DNA of 64,000 nucleotides, taken from contig NW_022985552.1 of the NCBI RefSeq assembly GCF_010093815.1, forward strand, positions 62,001 to 126,000, in the 5' to 3' direction. The translations under genes and the position numbers were made by a program. Positions 48,479 through 60,813 of the stretch are shown here, in pieces. This stretch comes from Pseudovirgaria hyperparasitica. Its lineage: Eukaryota; Ascomycota; Dothideomycetes; Acrospermales; Acrospermaceae. Numbering within the stretch: position 1 is the stretch's first letter; every line of letters starts with the position of its first letter. The notes under the pieces are model-generated. The model was not told the DNA's origin. It searched no databases and saw nothing but the letters and a program-made list of their open reading frames with translations.

Positions 48479-50083
48479 CCTAGCCGACGATCCATCCATC
48501 GGGTGGAGTAGGGAGTGGGTAGATACGTAGATAGACATTTTTAACACATTACGCCACACGCTATGTGGTCTCAGAGATAACAGTGATGCAGTATATATGT
48601 AGCTAGAAGCGCACTTTTGTCTACCTACATTGCTTCGCACCACAGCATCAAGTCTCCAGCAAGCGCCTATCATGGACCTTCCTTTTCACTTCACACTCAC
48701 CCTGTGCCTGGATTACGCGATCTGGCATGCCACCGAACACGACTGCCAGAGACATATATCCCTCAGACTGACAGGCCTGGGTGCAGCATATTACGTGGGT
48801 AACGCCAACGCCGAAACGATCGGCCGTTCCTGATCAAGGCGGCCGTTGTCGGTCATCTCGCCAGCTCAGTAGTCAGGGTCCTGGAACAGCCGCACGTATC
48901 AGCCAATTAGGGGCTTTGAGTCCGGGGACGAGGGGGGCAGCGCCCAACCTCACCTCCGGCGGACGAGGCATCAGGTAGGTGTTTCTATTCCATGACAATA
49001 ATTCTACAGATGTCTATATTCCGATTATTCTACAGAGTCTCACGTCTTCCATCTATGTATACCGCACTCTCCTTCCACATCTACATCTCACCGCGCACGT
49101 CTTTGGATCCAAACGTATATTCTTATCATAAGCCCCCCCCTGAAAGAGTGTCATCGACATTCAATCTCTGGTTCCGACGGTGGAGCCTTCGCCTTCAGCC
49201 ATTTGTTGCTACGTACACTCTACGGCGAGCACGCACGCACGCACTCAAGTCATCCTTTCTCTTCAGTCTCTAAATTAGGGCTCTCGTTGGCGTTGTGCGT
49301 GCGTAACCTGTCCAATCATCGCGCCCGGCCGCGCGACGCCTGTTGGCCGCCCTGAAGCTATCAAGTCATTGATTCCTCGATTCTATCGAGTCATCAACAA
49401 CAAATTCATATGTTTTACTTACCTTATCTCGCTCCCATCCCCTCCCCGTACCGTGCTTATATTAATTAGCTTTCTCAACGCTTTTTGCTACCCAATGGTA
49501 TCCATGACTGTCAGCGATTTGTGCCGAGGACTTCTTTGTGCTTACGTGCGTGGAGCGAGCTGATTAATTTTGGCGTCAAAGTCGCTTAATATGGGCGGTT
49601 TTTTTCTTTCTATTCTCATTAATTCGTAGGCGCTATGCTTGTCGTGTCAAGATTTCAATCGTGTCGTTGATGCTTCTCTTTCTTTTTTTTTGCATCAGAT
49701 GTGGAGAGCCTCTGCATATGGGCCTCCCGAATCTCTGAAATTTGAATGATGAAGAACAGCCAAGGTCATGTCCTCGGCCTACGCAGTGCCGGATTTCCAG
49801 GCTATGACGCACCTCCTAACATGGGAGTTTCGGTAAATCGACTTTCGCTCTCATCGCATTGGACGATGGTCATTGACTTGATAAAACCTTCGGAGTCTAC
49901 CGATGCTCTCTCAACCCTTGGAGACGCTTTCGATTGTTCGTGATGATGGTGGGTTTTCTCTTCGCAGCGTCCAGGCCATGTTGAGCCGTAGCGTGTAGCT
50001 CCCGAAGGAAACCATTAGCAAACCATTACTCGATAAATGAAGCGTTTTCTCTAGTAGCCATTACGCCAAAGGCAAAATGTCGT
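48479..50083. other. 1.6-kb intergenic stretch
   Basis: Distal allantoinase upstream region and 3' flank of the transcription-factor gene. Contains T-rich runs near 49600-49690 and short frames without coding character. No repeat family or RNA gene seen. Confidence 0.5.
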
Positions 50084-51107
50084 TTATTCTCCAATGATTC
50101 TGGGTCTCTGTTCTGCTGTTGTTGACGCGCCCCCTTGTGATATCATGATAGAGTCCTCGAAGAACAAAGGAGTCCTATTAAGGGCAGCAGACTTCAAGTC
50201 AATCCAGATGCATATACGGCGCAACAATCCATTGACTCCGAGCTCGGACAGTCCCCCTCGAGCAGCCACCATGCTTTGAAGTCCTTTCATGTGTATCATG
50301 TAAGCGTCCACGTTGTCGTATATCGCCTCGTAGCAGCATAGTTTCACGACCGCGCCGATTATCGCATCGCTACAGGATCGTAATGGGTCGCCGAGCGCCT
50401 CGTTTACGACCCTGATAGCCTGCTCCTTGAGCGTGAGTAACCTGATAGCATCCTCTGGTTTCTCTTGAATCGAACACTTCACCCGAACCGAGTGCAGATG
50501 CGATGCCGACAGCAGCAATACACCTGAAAATGTTGCTGGGTCTGTCATCGCTAGCGGAAACCAGCGAGTACGGAGTTGACCCTCGCCCCGAGGCCCGTCA
50601 ACTGTAGGAACCCTGACAGCTATGTTCATGATATCTGAGTTCGGTTAAACTATGTATGTTCCCGGCCATGGCTTCCAACTCACAGTGGTCGACCAGCTCT
50701 GGAAAGTACTCCTGCCACGTAACAGGATATGTGTGGAATGGGTCTACACGGCCGGCTCCAAGAAGGCCAACGAGTTGTACCTGGTCACCCCTTATGGTAT
50801 CGTGACTTGGGTTTTGCAACGTTTGCAATGCTGGAACTGACTCGGTCGGACCAGTCTGATAAATGCTAGGATGGGTACTGTAGGGTTCGGTCTGATGATG
50901 GTACCCAGACTCGTCCTGTGTATACGTTCCCTGACGTACAACCAGATTGGAGTTTTGTGTACGCCGAAACTGCTTCGATCTGTTTGTACGAAGCGCCACA
51001 TCCCGAGCCCAGTGATGTCGTGCTGCTTGTGACTTGACTGCACGTTTATTCGAACGCTTCTTCGCCTCTGCTGGGTTTTCATAATTGATGAACTGAAGGT
51101 CGCTCAT
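50084..51107 (-). CDS. Fungal-specific transcription factor domain protein without a Zn2Cys6 cluster
   Basis: Two exons, 51107-50684 and 50634-50084, with a GTGAGT…ACTCAG intron of 49 bp, give 324 residues. The N-terminus (MSDLQFINYENPAEAKKRSN, KRAVKSQAARHHWARDV) is the basic start seen in fungal Fungal_trans_2-like regulators that lack the zinc cluster. The second part has the family's hydrophobic core: ELVDHYIMNIAVRVP, LLLSASHLHSVRVKC, LTLKEQAIRVVNEALGDP, AIIGAVVKLCCYEAIYDN and YMIHMKGLQSMVAARGGL. It ends earlier than many relatives (often 400-500 residues), so a downstream part may be lost or absent. Target genes cannot be told from sequence. Confidence 0.75.
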
Positions 51108-51612
51108 AACTGAGTGAATGGTTGGTATGTTGGTTTTCGATCCCCGGGTACAAAGCGCAAGATTCCTGTCTTCATTGAACTTCTGCTATGACACGATCTT
51201 CTTAGCATCCATGGATGCCAGTGTTGTTCTGTGCGCCAGCCACCTGGACTTCTGCCGTTCTAGTAGCTTGGCTTAGCTCGGCCGGAGTAACGTAGCTTCA
51301 TAACAGCATGATCGTCGCAGCGTCATTCAGAACACGCAGGTGCAGAGAGGAAATCGGTAGTCGTCATTCGCACTACACGGTTAGTGTGGAATGAGGGTTT
51401 ACTACAACAAACTCGCGCGATATCGATGGCTTTCAGAGTGTGAGATTGTGGTATGAGTAAGAGTCGATCAAGTGTATGCTAGACTCTCTAAGATAATCTT
51501 CTCAAGGGTATAATGCTAGAACAAAGAAAATGCTGACATGGGACAATCGTCACGGCAACGAAATTAGAGGACAAGAAAGGCAACTAACGTTACATCGTCG
51601 CTGCAACCCATC
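51108..51612. other. Intergenic
   Basis: Upstream region of the transcription-factor gene and 3' flank of the DUF1917 gene. Nothing distinctive seen. Confidence 0.5.
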
Positions 51613-52955
51613 CTATCGTTGAAACGCTTCTAGAGTCATCTGCCTCTTGCGAGGTCGATTTGTCTGCTGATAGGATCTCTTTTGGGGAGAACTGGTCGCG
51701 AGGAGTTCTCGACTACCATACTTGCTTGCACGAAGACCATACTCATTCTTACCAGCAATGTCGAGGTAAGTATACGCATCCATCTTGTAGTAGATGCCGC
51801 GATCGGAGTTCACAAGGTTAAGATCAATGAGCTCATGCATGACTTTGAGAATGTCTTCCATATCGTTGAAGTCCTTGGTGTAGACACAAATGAGTCGACC
51901 ATTATTTGTATCTGTGTCTGGTCCGATGGTTCCTACCTTCGCAGCACATCCAAGACGATTGTCTGCCACGCCCTCTGCGACAAGTCGCCATGTGCGCGGT
52001 AAGTCCTCAGAGTTAGGAAACAACATCCACTGTACTGATTAGCATATGCTCTGAACCCCAAGTCAACAGCGTAGCCTCACCTTTCCACTCAATACGCCAT
52101 ATTCTCTAGCGAGTCTTTCAATGTCATCTCGCAATTCCTCTCTCAAGGGCGCTATTTTACGTGAGATGGTAGCCTGACCTTTACCCTGATTTGAGGTTAC
52201 AATTTCTTCGCAGTCAGACGTAAACTTGGCCAAGGATTTGCGACCGAGTTCTTGGAATTTGGGCACATCCATGTGATCATCGATCCGGCGCTGATGAGGG
52301 TTTTCGATCCATATCCATGGTCCGACATCTTCGATTCGACTTGAGACCGGTAATCGCTGAGTGAATTCCGCGATGCTCTCGTGGAGTTGCCGGGCGTCAG
52401 CGTCACCCTCCCTTCTATTGAAAAGCTTGGGAGTATCGCTAGAAGGCGATGGAAATTGCGGTGTCGTTCTCTTCGGCAACTTTGTGAGATCAATGACATG
52501 CTCCCGAGAGCCAACCGCGAAGTACTTTGACTTCTCACCAGTTTCAGCAACATGGGGCGATGCTGCCGTTGACTGCATTTCCTCATCTCTCTTCTCGCGC
52601 GCAACTTCTTCAGCTGCAGCCTTACCTTTTGCAGCGAGGACATTAGGATCTCGATGCCGGTATTTCCACTGCGGGCTCTTGAGTGGGTTTCGCGCAGCGC
52701 ATTCGGCTTCAAGGCGCTCTTTAGTCTCATCGTCACCTGAAGGGCAGTTTAGCTCAACACTCATAAATCAGCTCGTTGAGGTAGACTTCAGGTCTCAGAG
52801 CTGGACGGCTAGAGTGAAGGTCCCTATCCATAGAGGCAATTGAGTCTGAACAGAGTTGTTTTGAATATACGTGGAAAGAAATACTCACCCAAGAAGCTCG
52901 ACTCATCAGAGATATATCCCTCCCATTCTACAAAATCATTCGCCTCAAAAGCCAT
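51613..52955 (-). CDS. DUF1917 (Bles03-like, eIF4E-like fold) protein
   Basis: Three exons: 52955-52889, 52736-52081 and 52029-51613, giving 379 residues. The start is MAFEANDFVEWEGYISDESS. A charged linker leads to the core: RIEDVGPWIWIENP, KSLAKFTSDCEEIVTSNQ, LREELRDDIERLAREYGVLS, GKWMLFPNSEDLPRTWRLVA, GRLICVYTKDFNDMEDILKV and YYKMDAYTYLDIAGKNEYGL. GKWMLF and the WRLVA block are the DUF1917 signature. The tail (RPRKRQMTLEAFQ) resembles a PIP-box-like ending, which is a guess. The first intron (152 bp) is longer than most here. The molecular role of the family is not settled. Confidence 0.8.
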
Positions 52956-53319
52956 CTTGAGTTGATTGGCATGAGATCTAGAAGCTCAGATGTTCATGCA
53001 GGAGAAGTGAGAAGAGTGTATGATGGGAAGATCGACTGATCCGAAAAGGCAGAGGAGTCACGTCAAGGCGGTAGGGCGCAGCAGAAAGCGTGTCGTCTCG
53101 TGACTTCATGTTTGCTCAGCGTGTCTAGATCAATGATAATATAAAGTCATTGGGAATTATTAGTTCTATCAAAGAGCTATAGTTGGGCGTCAATACAGAT
53201 GTGACCATGTTACTTCTAGATTGGGGTGTCATATTACAGCCTGTGCCTAATTCACTTTTACCATCGTATGCCTTCGTCCATTCACCTCGACTAACCGAGC
53301 GCCCAACCATCACTGCCGT
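52956..53319. other. Intergenic
   Basis: DUF1917 upstream region and the 3' flank of the Agd3-like gene. No motif or repeat seen. Confidence 0.5.
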
Positions 53320-55735
53320 CTACAGTTTGACAGGGGTAGCCAATTGAAAAGTCTGCTCAGTACCCTCAAGCAATACCCACAGCGTCAACGGATCACTTCC
53401 AAGCTGTTCCGGAGTTGCTGACCCCTGGCTCTGGACAGGACCCGGAAACGTTACAGGAATGCGTGCCGTACAGGTACTTACCAGCGCCGAGACCGTCACA
53501 CTTACGATGGATGTCCCAGCCGCATCATAGTTATAAGTCATACCATAGTTGCATTGGTCGCGCGCCATACGATCGAGGAAAGATTGGACTAGATCGTCGT
53601 GCTTGGTGCTGATGATGGGCCATGTGACGCTACAGAACAGAGTCAGTGAGATTGTATAGTCCAAGTAGTAGTGAGAGCTCTTCTTAGTTCTTCACACTGT
53701 GTCGAGGACAACTTACAGCTTCGTCATCTCACCTAACACAACCTCTACCCATATTTGCAACAAGCTTCTCTTTGCACTGACTCCATTTACAACGCTATTC
53801 GCTACATCTGTCTGCCTGAGATTCGCTTGATGGAACATGAATGCGTCGTGTCGGAGGGCCAGCAGGTTGCGAACATTAGTCGAGCGAGTCTGCTCGATCA
53901 GTTGGTCCCAAGTGCCGTCAGGTTTGGACACAAATTGCCAGAGAGCAAGATCACAGTCCTGAGTATCGCAATTGTAGAAGATCTCCGTCGCCCATCGAGG
54001 CATGATGGTGAGACCGGCGTAGCCATTGTCATTTACGTTGGATATAAGTGCTTCGTGTGTGTTAGAAACGCCAGGGAATAAATGATTAGAAATACTTACG
54101 CCAAAATTCGTTCTGCGAGTTGAGCAAACCAGGGCGTGTGTTGTCGCCGACCTTTTTGTACTTTTAGTCTCGCTCGTGATCGAAGGGCCGTGGGACATGT
54201 TTTGCACTCACGACTCCTGTTATGCCGTTGTCCAGCCACGCCTTAATTGCATCTCCATTCCGGAGCCCTGTGATCGCTGGTGGGATGAGTCCCTTCCCTG
54301 ACCACCTCGCCGCCTTGTCAATACCTGTCTGCGCAAACCACGCGCGATTGAACGCAATCTCCTTGGCTGTATCGTTGTATGTTGCGTTCGTTAGATCTAG
54401 ATGTGTGAATGTATGGCTTACATGTGCAAACGCATTCAAGTTTGCTGTGTTGGAAAACCACACTTCGAGGGCATCATATGCCACACATGCCTCTGTATAG
54501 CCATATGTGGCCGGGCGAAGCGGCCAGAAGTCAACACCAGTGCCGAGAGGCTTCTTCCATTCAATTGTGCCAGCAGTTTCATCTGGCTGCTCGGGGTAGT
54601 CGATAGGTCCCGGCAGACAGATGTCATAATGAGTTTCGTCATCTTCAAATTCATCATTCAACTCGATATTACCATTACCGTTATAGCCAAGCTCAACAAA
54701 GTAAGAAGATCCTGCAGGAAGTTTCGCGTTCATTACAGGGATCCAGTCACGGAGGTTGTCTAGATCGGCAGTTCGCACACGGAAAGAGGACGTGTTAGGC
54801 TTGAAGAGCTCAGTGTAAAGGAAGACATCATCAACTGGCTTTACTGTCAGTGCTCACGCAAGACAGAACAACAACATACGTACCTTGAGTATTGAGCTGG
54901 AGGCGGCGGAAACCAGCATCTGCACAGAAGTATAAGTCATGCTCTCGGTTAAGACGCTTCATGACAACTTACAGAGACCCCGGGTTGCCCAGTGTATCCA
55001 TACATGCTGGAGAAAGTTTGAAGTTGGCGACCAATCGGTACTGAAAGGCAAGAACCATAGCATTTGCTGTCGGGTACCAATTCTGTTGATGACTCCTGCC
55101 ACTGTCGCAGATGTATATGGCCCACCTGCGCCAAATTGGGCGAACTCCCATGCAATTGACGGATCAGTGATCTTTGCCGGGTAATGATAAAGGTTTTGCG
55201 AGCTGACAGATGCTGTACTATGTCAAAGTCAGTCCCTGAATTCAAAATTGGTGGTACCATGGTCGACTGACTCTTTTAATCCTGCCGTTGTGAATCCAGT
55301 AGCATTTGTGATGCTGATCAGTTGCTCGACATTCGTATCGCAGCAGCCCGCACCGGCAATTGCATAATCTGTTCCCGACTCCGCGCCCGGGTTTGCATTC
55401 AGTCGAACGAAACGAACGCCAAATGCGGACTGGTATGCGTGGATTTCGTCGACATTGGAAGCAGGGAGAACCTCGTCTAGCATAACGATAGCCCCGAAGT
55501 CACCAACATCCGCTGAGCGGTTCAGGGCCGGGAATGTGTTTGACGTGAGGTATATCCGGTAGGGAATACCATAGCCTTTCAGCCCTGAGACTGCTGAGTT
55601 TGCAACTGTGTTGTCTGGTGCAATTACGAGGACAGTGCTTGCAACGGTGAGCGTTGAAGCGGTCCGGAAAAGTAGGAATAAGATACTAGCAGCCCAGAAA
55701 AGCCGAATCATGCAATGCTCTCTTGACATATTCAT
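53320..55735 (-). CDS. agd3: Agd3-like secreted polysaccharide deacetylase (CE18 type with CBM87-like N-terminus)
   Basis: Agd3 of Aspergillus removes acetyl groups from galactosaminogalactan (GAG), making the polymer cationic and adhesive. Seven exons: 55735-55258, 55212-54973, 54919-54884, 54834-54212, 54151-54100, 54050-53717 and 53629-53320, giving 690 residues. The start has a hydrophobic signal (IRLFWAASILFLLFRTAST); the ATG at 55711 is an alternative. The N-terminal domain (STVLVIAPDNTV, GYGIPYRIYLTSN, FGAIVMLDEVLPASN) fits CBM87. The catalytic part shows QVDDVFLYT (Asp253/Asp254) and HVSHTFTHLDLTN (His392/His396), the metal motif of polysaccharide deacetylases. Several Asn-X-Thr sites fit secretion. 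No other GAG cluster genes are in the window. Confidence 0.82.
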
Positions 55736-57505
55736 TATGCAAACGTGTAGGTAAACAGGTGGATGATTTACCAAGTTTGACTGTTGAGAGGCTCATGACT
55801 TATATACCAGGACCCATGAAAAGCGTCAAGATCGGAATACGCAAGCCTTCGATGAAAGCTTGTAGGACCACAACATGTAGACACGGCAGCCTCGCTTCTC
55901 GAAGTTTATCGAAATCCATTTCAGAGGCTGGATCCGCCAAGTGATCCAATGGATGAAGATCCACTACAGCAGGGTTACCTGGAAGACTGAAGGGATGGTT
56001 GCAGTCAACATGTCTGTCGTTGTACGATAATGCCCTGTTGGCCCCTGTCATATTCATGTAGGCTTAATTAAAGCTGGCTGTGAGATGTCGCATTAGGGTG
56101 CTGGTCCAAAAATTATCCTAGCGATACTAGACAAGCCTACACATGGTCGTGAAACAAACCTGACGCAGAGACGGGGAATCTGGATGAAAGAGGAAACTGA
56201 GAAGCATCCAAGACGTGGCCCTGCATGCGTGATCCAGGCGATGTTGCGAGATGATGTTGCGGCCAACACTGATAAATCTCTGTTTGGTATCCAGAAGGGT
56301 CTTGGATACGAGAATTGAGAAGCTGACCATAATAGAGGAACAGGTATGCCAAGTATCTAGGTGCGAGAGACAGGGAGAGAGTCCATACGGAAGACAATTA
56401 CCGTGAGCAATGTGTCTTCTCTGCCATGAAGAAAGCACGAGCCAGTATAAATAATGAGCATGATGGTCATGGATGGATTAGTCTCGCCACATACGGTGTC
56501 AACTTGTCTTTAGTGGGTGCCCCTTTGCCATTGTAAGGTCTGTTGTTGTAAGATACCCATTGGGCTGGTGCTATTTGAGGTGCGGTGCCTTTGCACTCGG
56601 AGTTGGAACGATGAGCACGCACGGTTTAAGCGACCCCAGAGACCCCGGGATCTGCATTCTTCTGGCGAATAGGAAGTTCATGATGCAAGCGGAGCATATT
56701 TATTGAAGATATCAAAAGTCCCGACGACCAGTGCACAGCATACGCCACCAATGAGGCTGAGATAAATCATGAGCAGATTCGGATATCATGACAAGGGATA
56801 ACAAACTGTCAAGATGGTGGCGACGGCGGTCATGTAAAATTATGCTGGTAATTAGAACGCATAACATCATTCAAGTCAGAGAAATGCGGAAGATGGAAGA
56901 GAGAGCTGGAAGCAAGGTTGGGCTCCTTAGGCAGCTAGGCAGTCCAGTCAGCACGCTAAGCACTTAGAGACTAGTGCCGGTAGCGGGAAGGAGCCAGCCG
57001 CGTGACGATGAATGCTGCTGCTGATCAAATCACCAGTTCGATTCCCGGGTTTGCCGTTCTCTCCCGATGGCGATGGAATGAATAATGTATTGCACGTGGC
57101 AGTTGGTCGTCTTATTATGAGGAGAGTTGCTGAAGCTTTCACGTTCCCTTCACCTACAGCTGTCCTACGACTCCCTTATATATTCCCTGCGACGTGATAT
57201 GTGTGGCAACATACCTATGCCTACCCTTGGCCCCGCGTCTCTATCGGATCGTATTATCGTGTAGCTTCCCCGCCAGCGCATCATCCCCGCCTTTTGACTG
57301 TTTACCGCTACTTGACTTCTCATTCACTTCGAGGCTGGCCGTCGTAGAGAGGGAGACATCGCGTCTTGCTGTACCTTCTGAGCCTCAACTCTATCAATAG
57401 TGAAGATCGTCGACGTACGCCTCAAGCTTCGCGCGTTGCGCCCGCAATAATGCTAACCACTGATATCTAACAACACCACAGAAAGCATAACCACAGCGAA
57501 CAACG
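55736..57505. other. 1.8-kb intergenic stretch between divergent genes
   Basis: Shared upstream region of the Agd3-like (minus) and Yippee-like (plus) genes. Open frames at 56127-56438 lack coding character. An 8-bp inverted repeat with a 59-nt loop lies at 56921-56995 and is listed separately. The 5' leader of the Yippee gene probably has an intron ending at the CACCACAG before 57482. Confidence 0.5.
56921..56995. repeat. Inverted repeat, tRNA-sized but not a tRNA
   Basis: GGCTCCTT (56921-56928) pairs perfectly with AAGGAGCC (56988-56995). The span of 75 nt and the closing stem mimic a tRNA, but there is no TTCRANY T-loop or usable D and anticodon arm on either strand. Confidence 0.4.
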
Positions 57506-58198
57506 ATGCCATACACCTCCCCGCCAATCGTCTTCCCACTTTACCTCTTCCCCTCCATTCCCTTCCGCCGCCGCCGCTCCTCAGCGTCCACGACGCTCAG
57601 CGCATCGCCCTCTTCCAGCTCATCGACCTCTCCGCCCTCGTCTCCAAGCAGTCTCTCCTCGAGCACATCCTACCTACGCTGTTCACGCTGCCTGTCTGAT
57701 CTCGTACAGACCTCCGCAATAATATCCAAAGGCTTCAACGGACGTCACGGCCGCGCGTACCTCGTGTCATCGCCTGACTCGTACCGGGAAACCCCCTTGC
57801 GAAGCACGTCTGGTCTGCCTAATACACACACGCACAAGCCTGTCCCACGCAATCTCGTTACGGGACACCATATGGTGGCTGATATTTCATGCGCCATATG
57901 TGGGCAGGTCCTCGGGTGGAAGTACGTTGAGGCGGCGGATGAAAGCCAGCGCTACAAGATTGGGAAGTATATATTGGAGACGAAGAGGATTGTGAAGGGG
58001 GTGTGCTGGGGAGAGGATGCCGCAGAGAAGGAAGATCGCAGTCGAGCGACAGGAGAGTGTGGAGACGTCGAATTCGATAGTGCCGACGAAGATGAGTGCG
58101 ATGCACTGTTTGCGGGAACTTGGAGCTCTGAGGAGGCAGGGCGGAGGAGAGCGCGCAAGGGAATGCGACGGGATGTGTTCGAAGATGATTTATTCTGA
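57506..58198 (+). CDS. Yippee-like zinc-binding protein (Moh1/Mis18 fold)
   Basis: Single-exon gene of 230 residues from ATG 57506. After a Ser-rich lead (about 60 residues) comes the Yippee/Mis18-type domain: YLRCSRCLSDL (first CxxC), GRHGRAYLVSS, TGHHMVADISCAICGQVLGW (second CxxC) and YKIGKYILETKRI. The two CxxC pairs bind one zinc. Relatives include yeast Moh1 and the Gid-complex-linked Yippee proteins, but function varies. The tail is acidic, then basic (GRRRARKGMRRDVFEDDLF). The extended tail and Ser-rich lead are longer than in small Yippee proteins. Confidence 0.85.
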   Translation: MPYTSPPIVFPLYLFPSIPFRRRRSSASTTLSASPSSSSSTSPPSSPSSLSSSTSYLRCSRCLSDLVQTSAIISKGFNGRHGRAYLVSSPDSYRETPLRSTSGLPNTHTHKPVPRNLVTGHHMVADISCAICGQVLGWKYVEAADESQRYKIGKYILETKRIVKGVCWGEDAAEKEDRSRATGECGDVEFDSADEDECDALFAGTWSSEEAGRRRARKGMRRDVFEDDLF

Positions 58199-58518
58199 GG
58201 CACGCACTCGACAAGGCACATGGATGGCCTTCAGATGTGGATCTGACGATGAGTGGCTCGGATACGGAGTTCTGGATTGGCGCTGTGAAGGAGTCGATTT
58301 TTTATTACGCATGATACCCCTTCCGCAACACATAACGTTAATTCTAATTTGACATGCTACGTGCCATTGCAACTTTGTCATCGGCCTCTGCTGCACTCAT
58401 CGCTCGATTCATTCTACCGTGGCTGAATTGGCTGAACGAGCTCGAAAATCATTTCATATGTATGAATCCACGACAGGTGACTTGGGTGTATGAACCAACT
58501 TAATGTTCAAAGAGGTCA
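58199..58518. other. Convergent 3' flanks
   Basis: 320 bp between the ends of the Yippee-like gene and NAF1. Nothing recognised. Confidence 0.5.
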
Positions 58519-58825
58519 TTACTTCGCCTGACTCTGCAACCGACGGAATATCTCTTCTAAGCTTTGGTTCTGGGCATTGCCTTGAGATTGTGAATGTGGC
58601 TGATTCTGCGACAAGTGTTGTGGTGGCTGACGGTGCTCTTGTCGTGGGTGCTGTTGCGCTGGAGGACTTTGGCTTTTCTGTAGCTGGGCAAGAAGAGCTT
58701 GGAAATTGATATCATTCGGGCTAAGTGGAAGGGGACTTTGCTGTTGCTGGTGTTGCTGTTGCTGGTGTTGCTGTTGCCATTGTTGTGTGTAGTTTGGGAA
58801 CTGGAAAGGCGGCTGTCTTTGTTCC

Positions 58826-58856
<31 letters not shown>

Positions 58857-60813
58857 CTCGTTGCTGCTGCGGGTGTTGCTGCTGAGTGGGACGCTCTGAG
58901 CGTTGGAAAGCTTGCCGCTGATTCGGGAAAAAGTTAGGATTTACGAACGAACCTGGAGGGGGCACTGTCCCAGAGGATAACATTGGAGGTGGAGGCGGTG
59001 GGAATGGGTAGGGAGATTGGCCAGAATTCGCGAAATTCGGAAAGCTCGGAAAGCTCGGAAAACTCGATGCTTGCAATGTTGAATGCTGATTTGTTGTAAT
59101 CGGTATAGGGGGAGAAGGGTATGACGGCGTCTGGGGGGAGCTGGTCCGGATCTGCGAGATTCCATTCCGTGACTCGTTCCGTATGTCTTTGCTTTGGCTG
59201 TGCAAGTGCGGCTCATGCTTTCTGTCAACTCGCTTCCGATCTGGAGAGCTACGTTTGTGCTGTTGCTTGCCTCCTCGGTCATTTCTACCCCCTCTATCAT
59301 CGTGACCCCTACTACCGCGACCTCTGTCTCCACGACTCCTATCTCCCCGACCTCTATCTCCACGGCTGCGTTGCGAACCTCCACGATCGCTACGTTGTGG
59401 AGACGGCTTCCAATTCTCTCGTACATTTCCTGCCTGTACTCCGACCATTGAGCTAAAGTCTGTCGGCCGCGTGAGAGGTGTATACATGTCCTCTTCGTCG
59501 TCATAATTAAGTGATGACGTAACAGTTCCTGACGGGACTTTGGCGCTATAGTCGTCGTTCGATAGACCGTAATTCTTATCACCAGCTTTGTCTCCTCTTG
59601 CGACCCGTCTTGCTTGTTTGATGTTACGTTTATAGGCCGCCTCTTGCTCGTCGTCTGAGAATTCGATTTCATCTTCTAATACCTCTTCATCGTGCACGTT
59701 GGACGCATCAGTGCCCTTAACTGCCTTCAATGGCTCTGTAAAGACGTATGTTGACAACTGGTTCACATAGTACACAATTGTCCCTTCCTTGATACCTGCA
59801 TCTACAATATCTGCTGCAGTTGGAAAGCCGACTGAGTATAAAGGACCCTGAACGGGCCCTATAGGCTCGTTGACTGCGCCGATGAGGGTTCGATCCTGCG
59901 AACACAAGATCGATCCAGACTCAAGAACTTGATACTCGCCTGATGTGAACCCGGCGACGAGTATGAGGTTTCCCACCACGTGTCTAACCTTACCGAGCTC
60001 AGTGATTTGCATGTCTTGCGTTATTGTAACGTCAGGCTTCGTAAATTGCTCGTCTGGTATCTCATTCGCCGTCTTTGGAGCTATTGCGGTTTGTTTTGCG
60101 TCTCCATCTTCCGGCTCTTCCCTCATCAGTATGCGAGCTTGTTCGGCAGGGCTCAATAGTGGATAGTCCTCGGAATCGTCTGAATCGTCTGAATCGGAGC
60201 TTGAGCCTGATGAAGTAGAATCACCAGACGACTCAGGGTTAGAATCCAGCTCCCATTCTGCATTGTCATCACCCTTTAAAGCTTGGCCCGCGCGAACAAA
60301 CTCTTCATCGATGACAGGCTTCTCGACCAATTCAGCTGGCTCTTTTGTAGTGGGTGTGTTTCCTTTTTGCTCTTCTTTGTCCACATTCATCGTGTCTAAT
60401 ACTGACGGAGAGGTAGATGAGCTGAGTCCCGGAAGATTGCTCGCTGGCTGGAGCGCTCTGGGTGCGTGCCCCGTCTCAGTAACTTCCACGGCGGCATCAA
60501 GTGTATTTTTGGACTCGGGGACCCTTGACAGATTACCATCCTGATTTGGAGGCAGCTCAGCATTATCAACATGTTCTGGTTCGATGTACATCGGCGCTTT
60601 GATTCCCGTATTGGCGGCTGGAAGGCTCCCTAGCCCAGGAAGTTGAGTCGGCGCAGTTGTCAATTCAGGGATTGCAGTCTGCGCTGTAGATGAGACATGA
60701 ACAAGTAAGTCTGCATTTGGCTGCTCAGGTGTGTCGTATAGATCATCACCCTCATCCATGTACTCTGGGTCTGGAGTTTCTGCTCGTGGCGAAGCTTTCT
60801 GTAAATTCTCCAT
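58519..60813 (-). CDS. NAF1: H/ACA snoRNP assembly factor Naf1
   Basis: Naf1 helps build H/ACA snoRNPs and is later replaced by Gar1; it is nuclear and shuttles. Intronless frame of 764 residues from ATG 60813 (MENLQKASPRAETPDPEYMD); the frame is open upstream but with only a GTG. The N-terminal half is acidic with a Ser-Asp run (SSGSSSDSDDSDDSED). The Gar1/Naf1 core follows at about 270-390 (ITELGKVRHVVGNLILVAG, LESGSILCSQDRTLIGAVNE, VQGPLYSVGFPTAADI). An RG/DR-rich segment (SRGDRGRGDRSRGDRGRG) comes next, then a Gln/Pro-rich C-terminal third with a pure Gln run. The layout matches fungal Naf1, though the Gln-rich tail is unusually long. Confidence 0.92.

Noticed and set aside
56921-56995. 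tRNA gene
   Set aside because: Length and closing stem fit, but no T-loop consensus and no workable D or anticodon arm on either strand.
57000-57060. tRNA 3' half (AGTTCGATTCCCGG)
   Set aside because: The flanking bases do not form a T-stem and there is no matching acceptor strand upstream.
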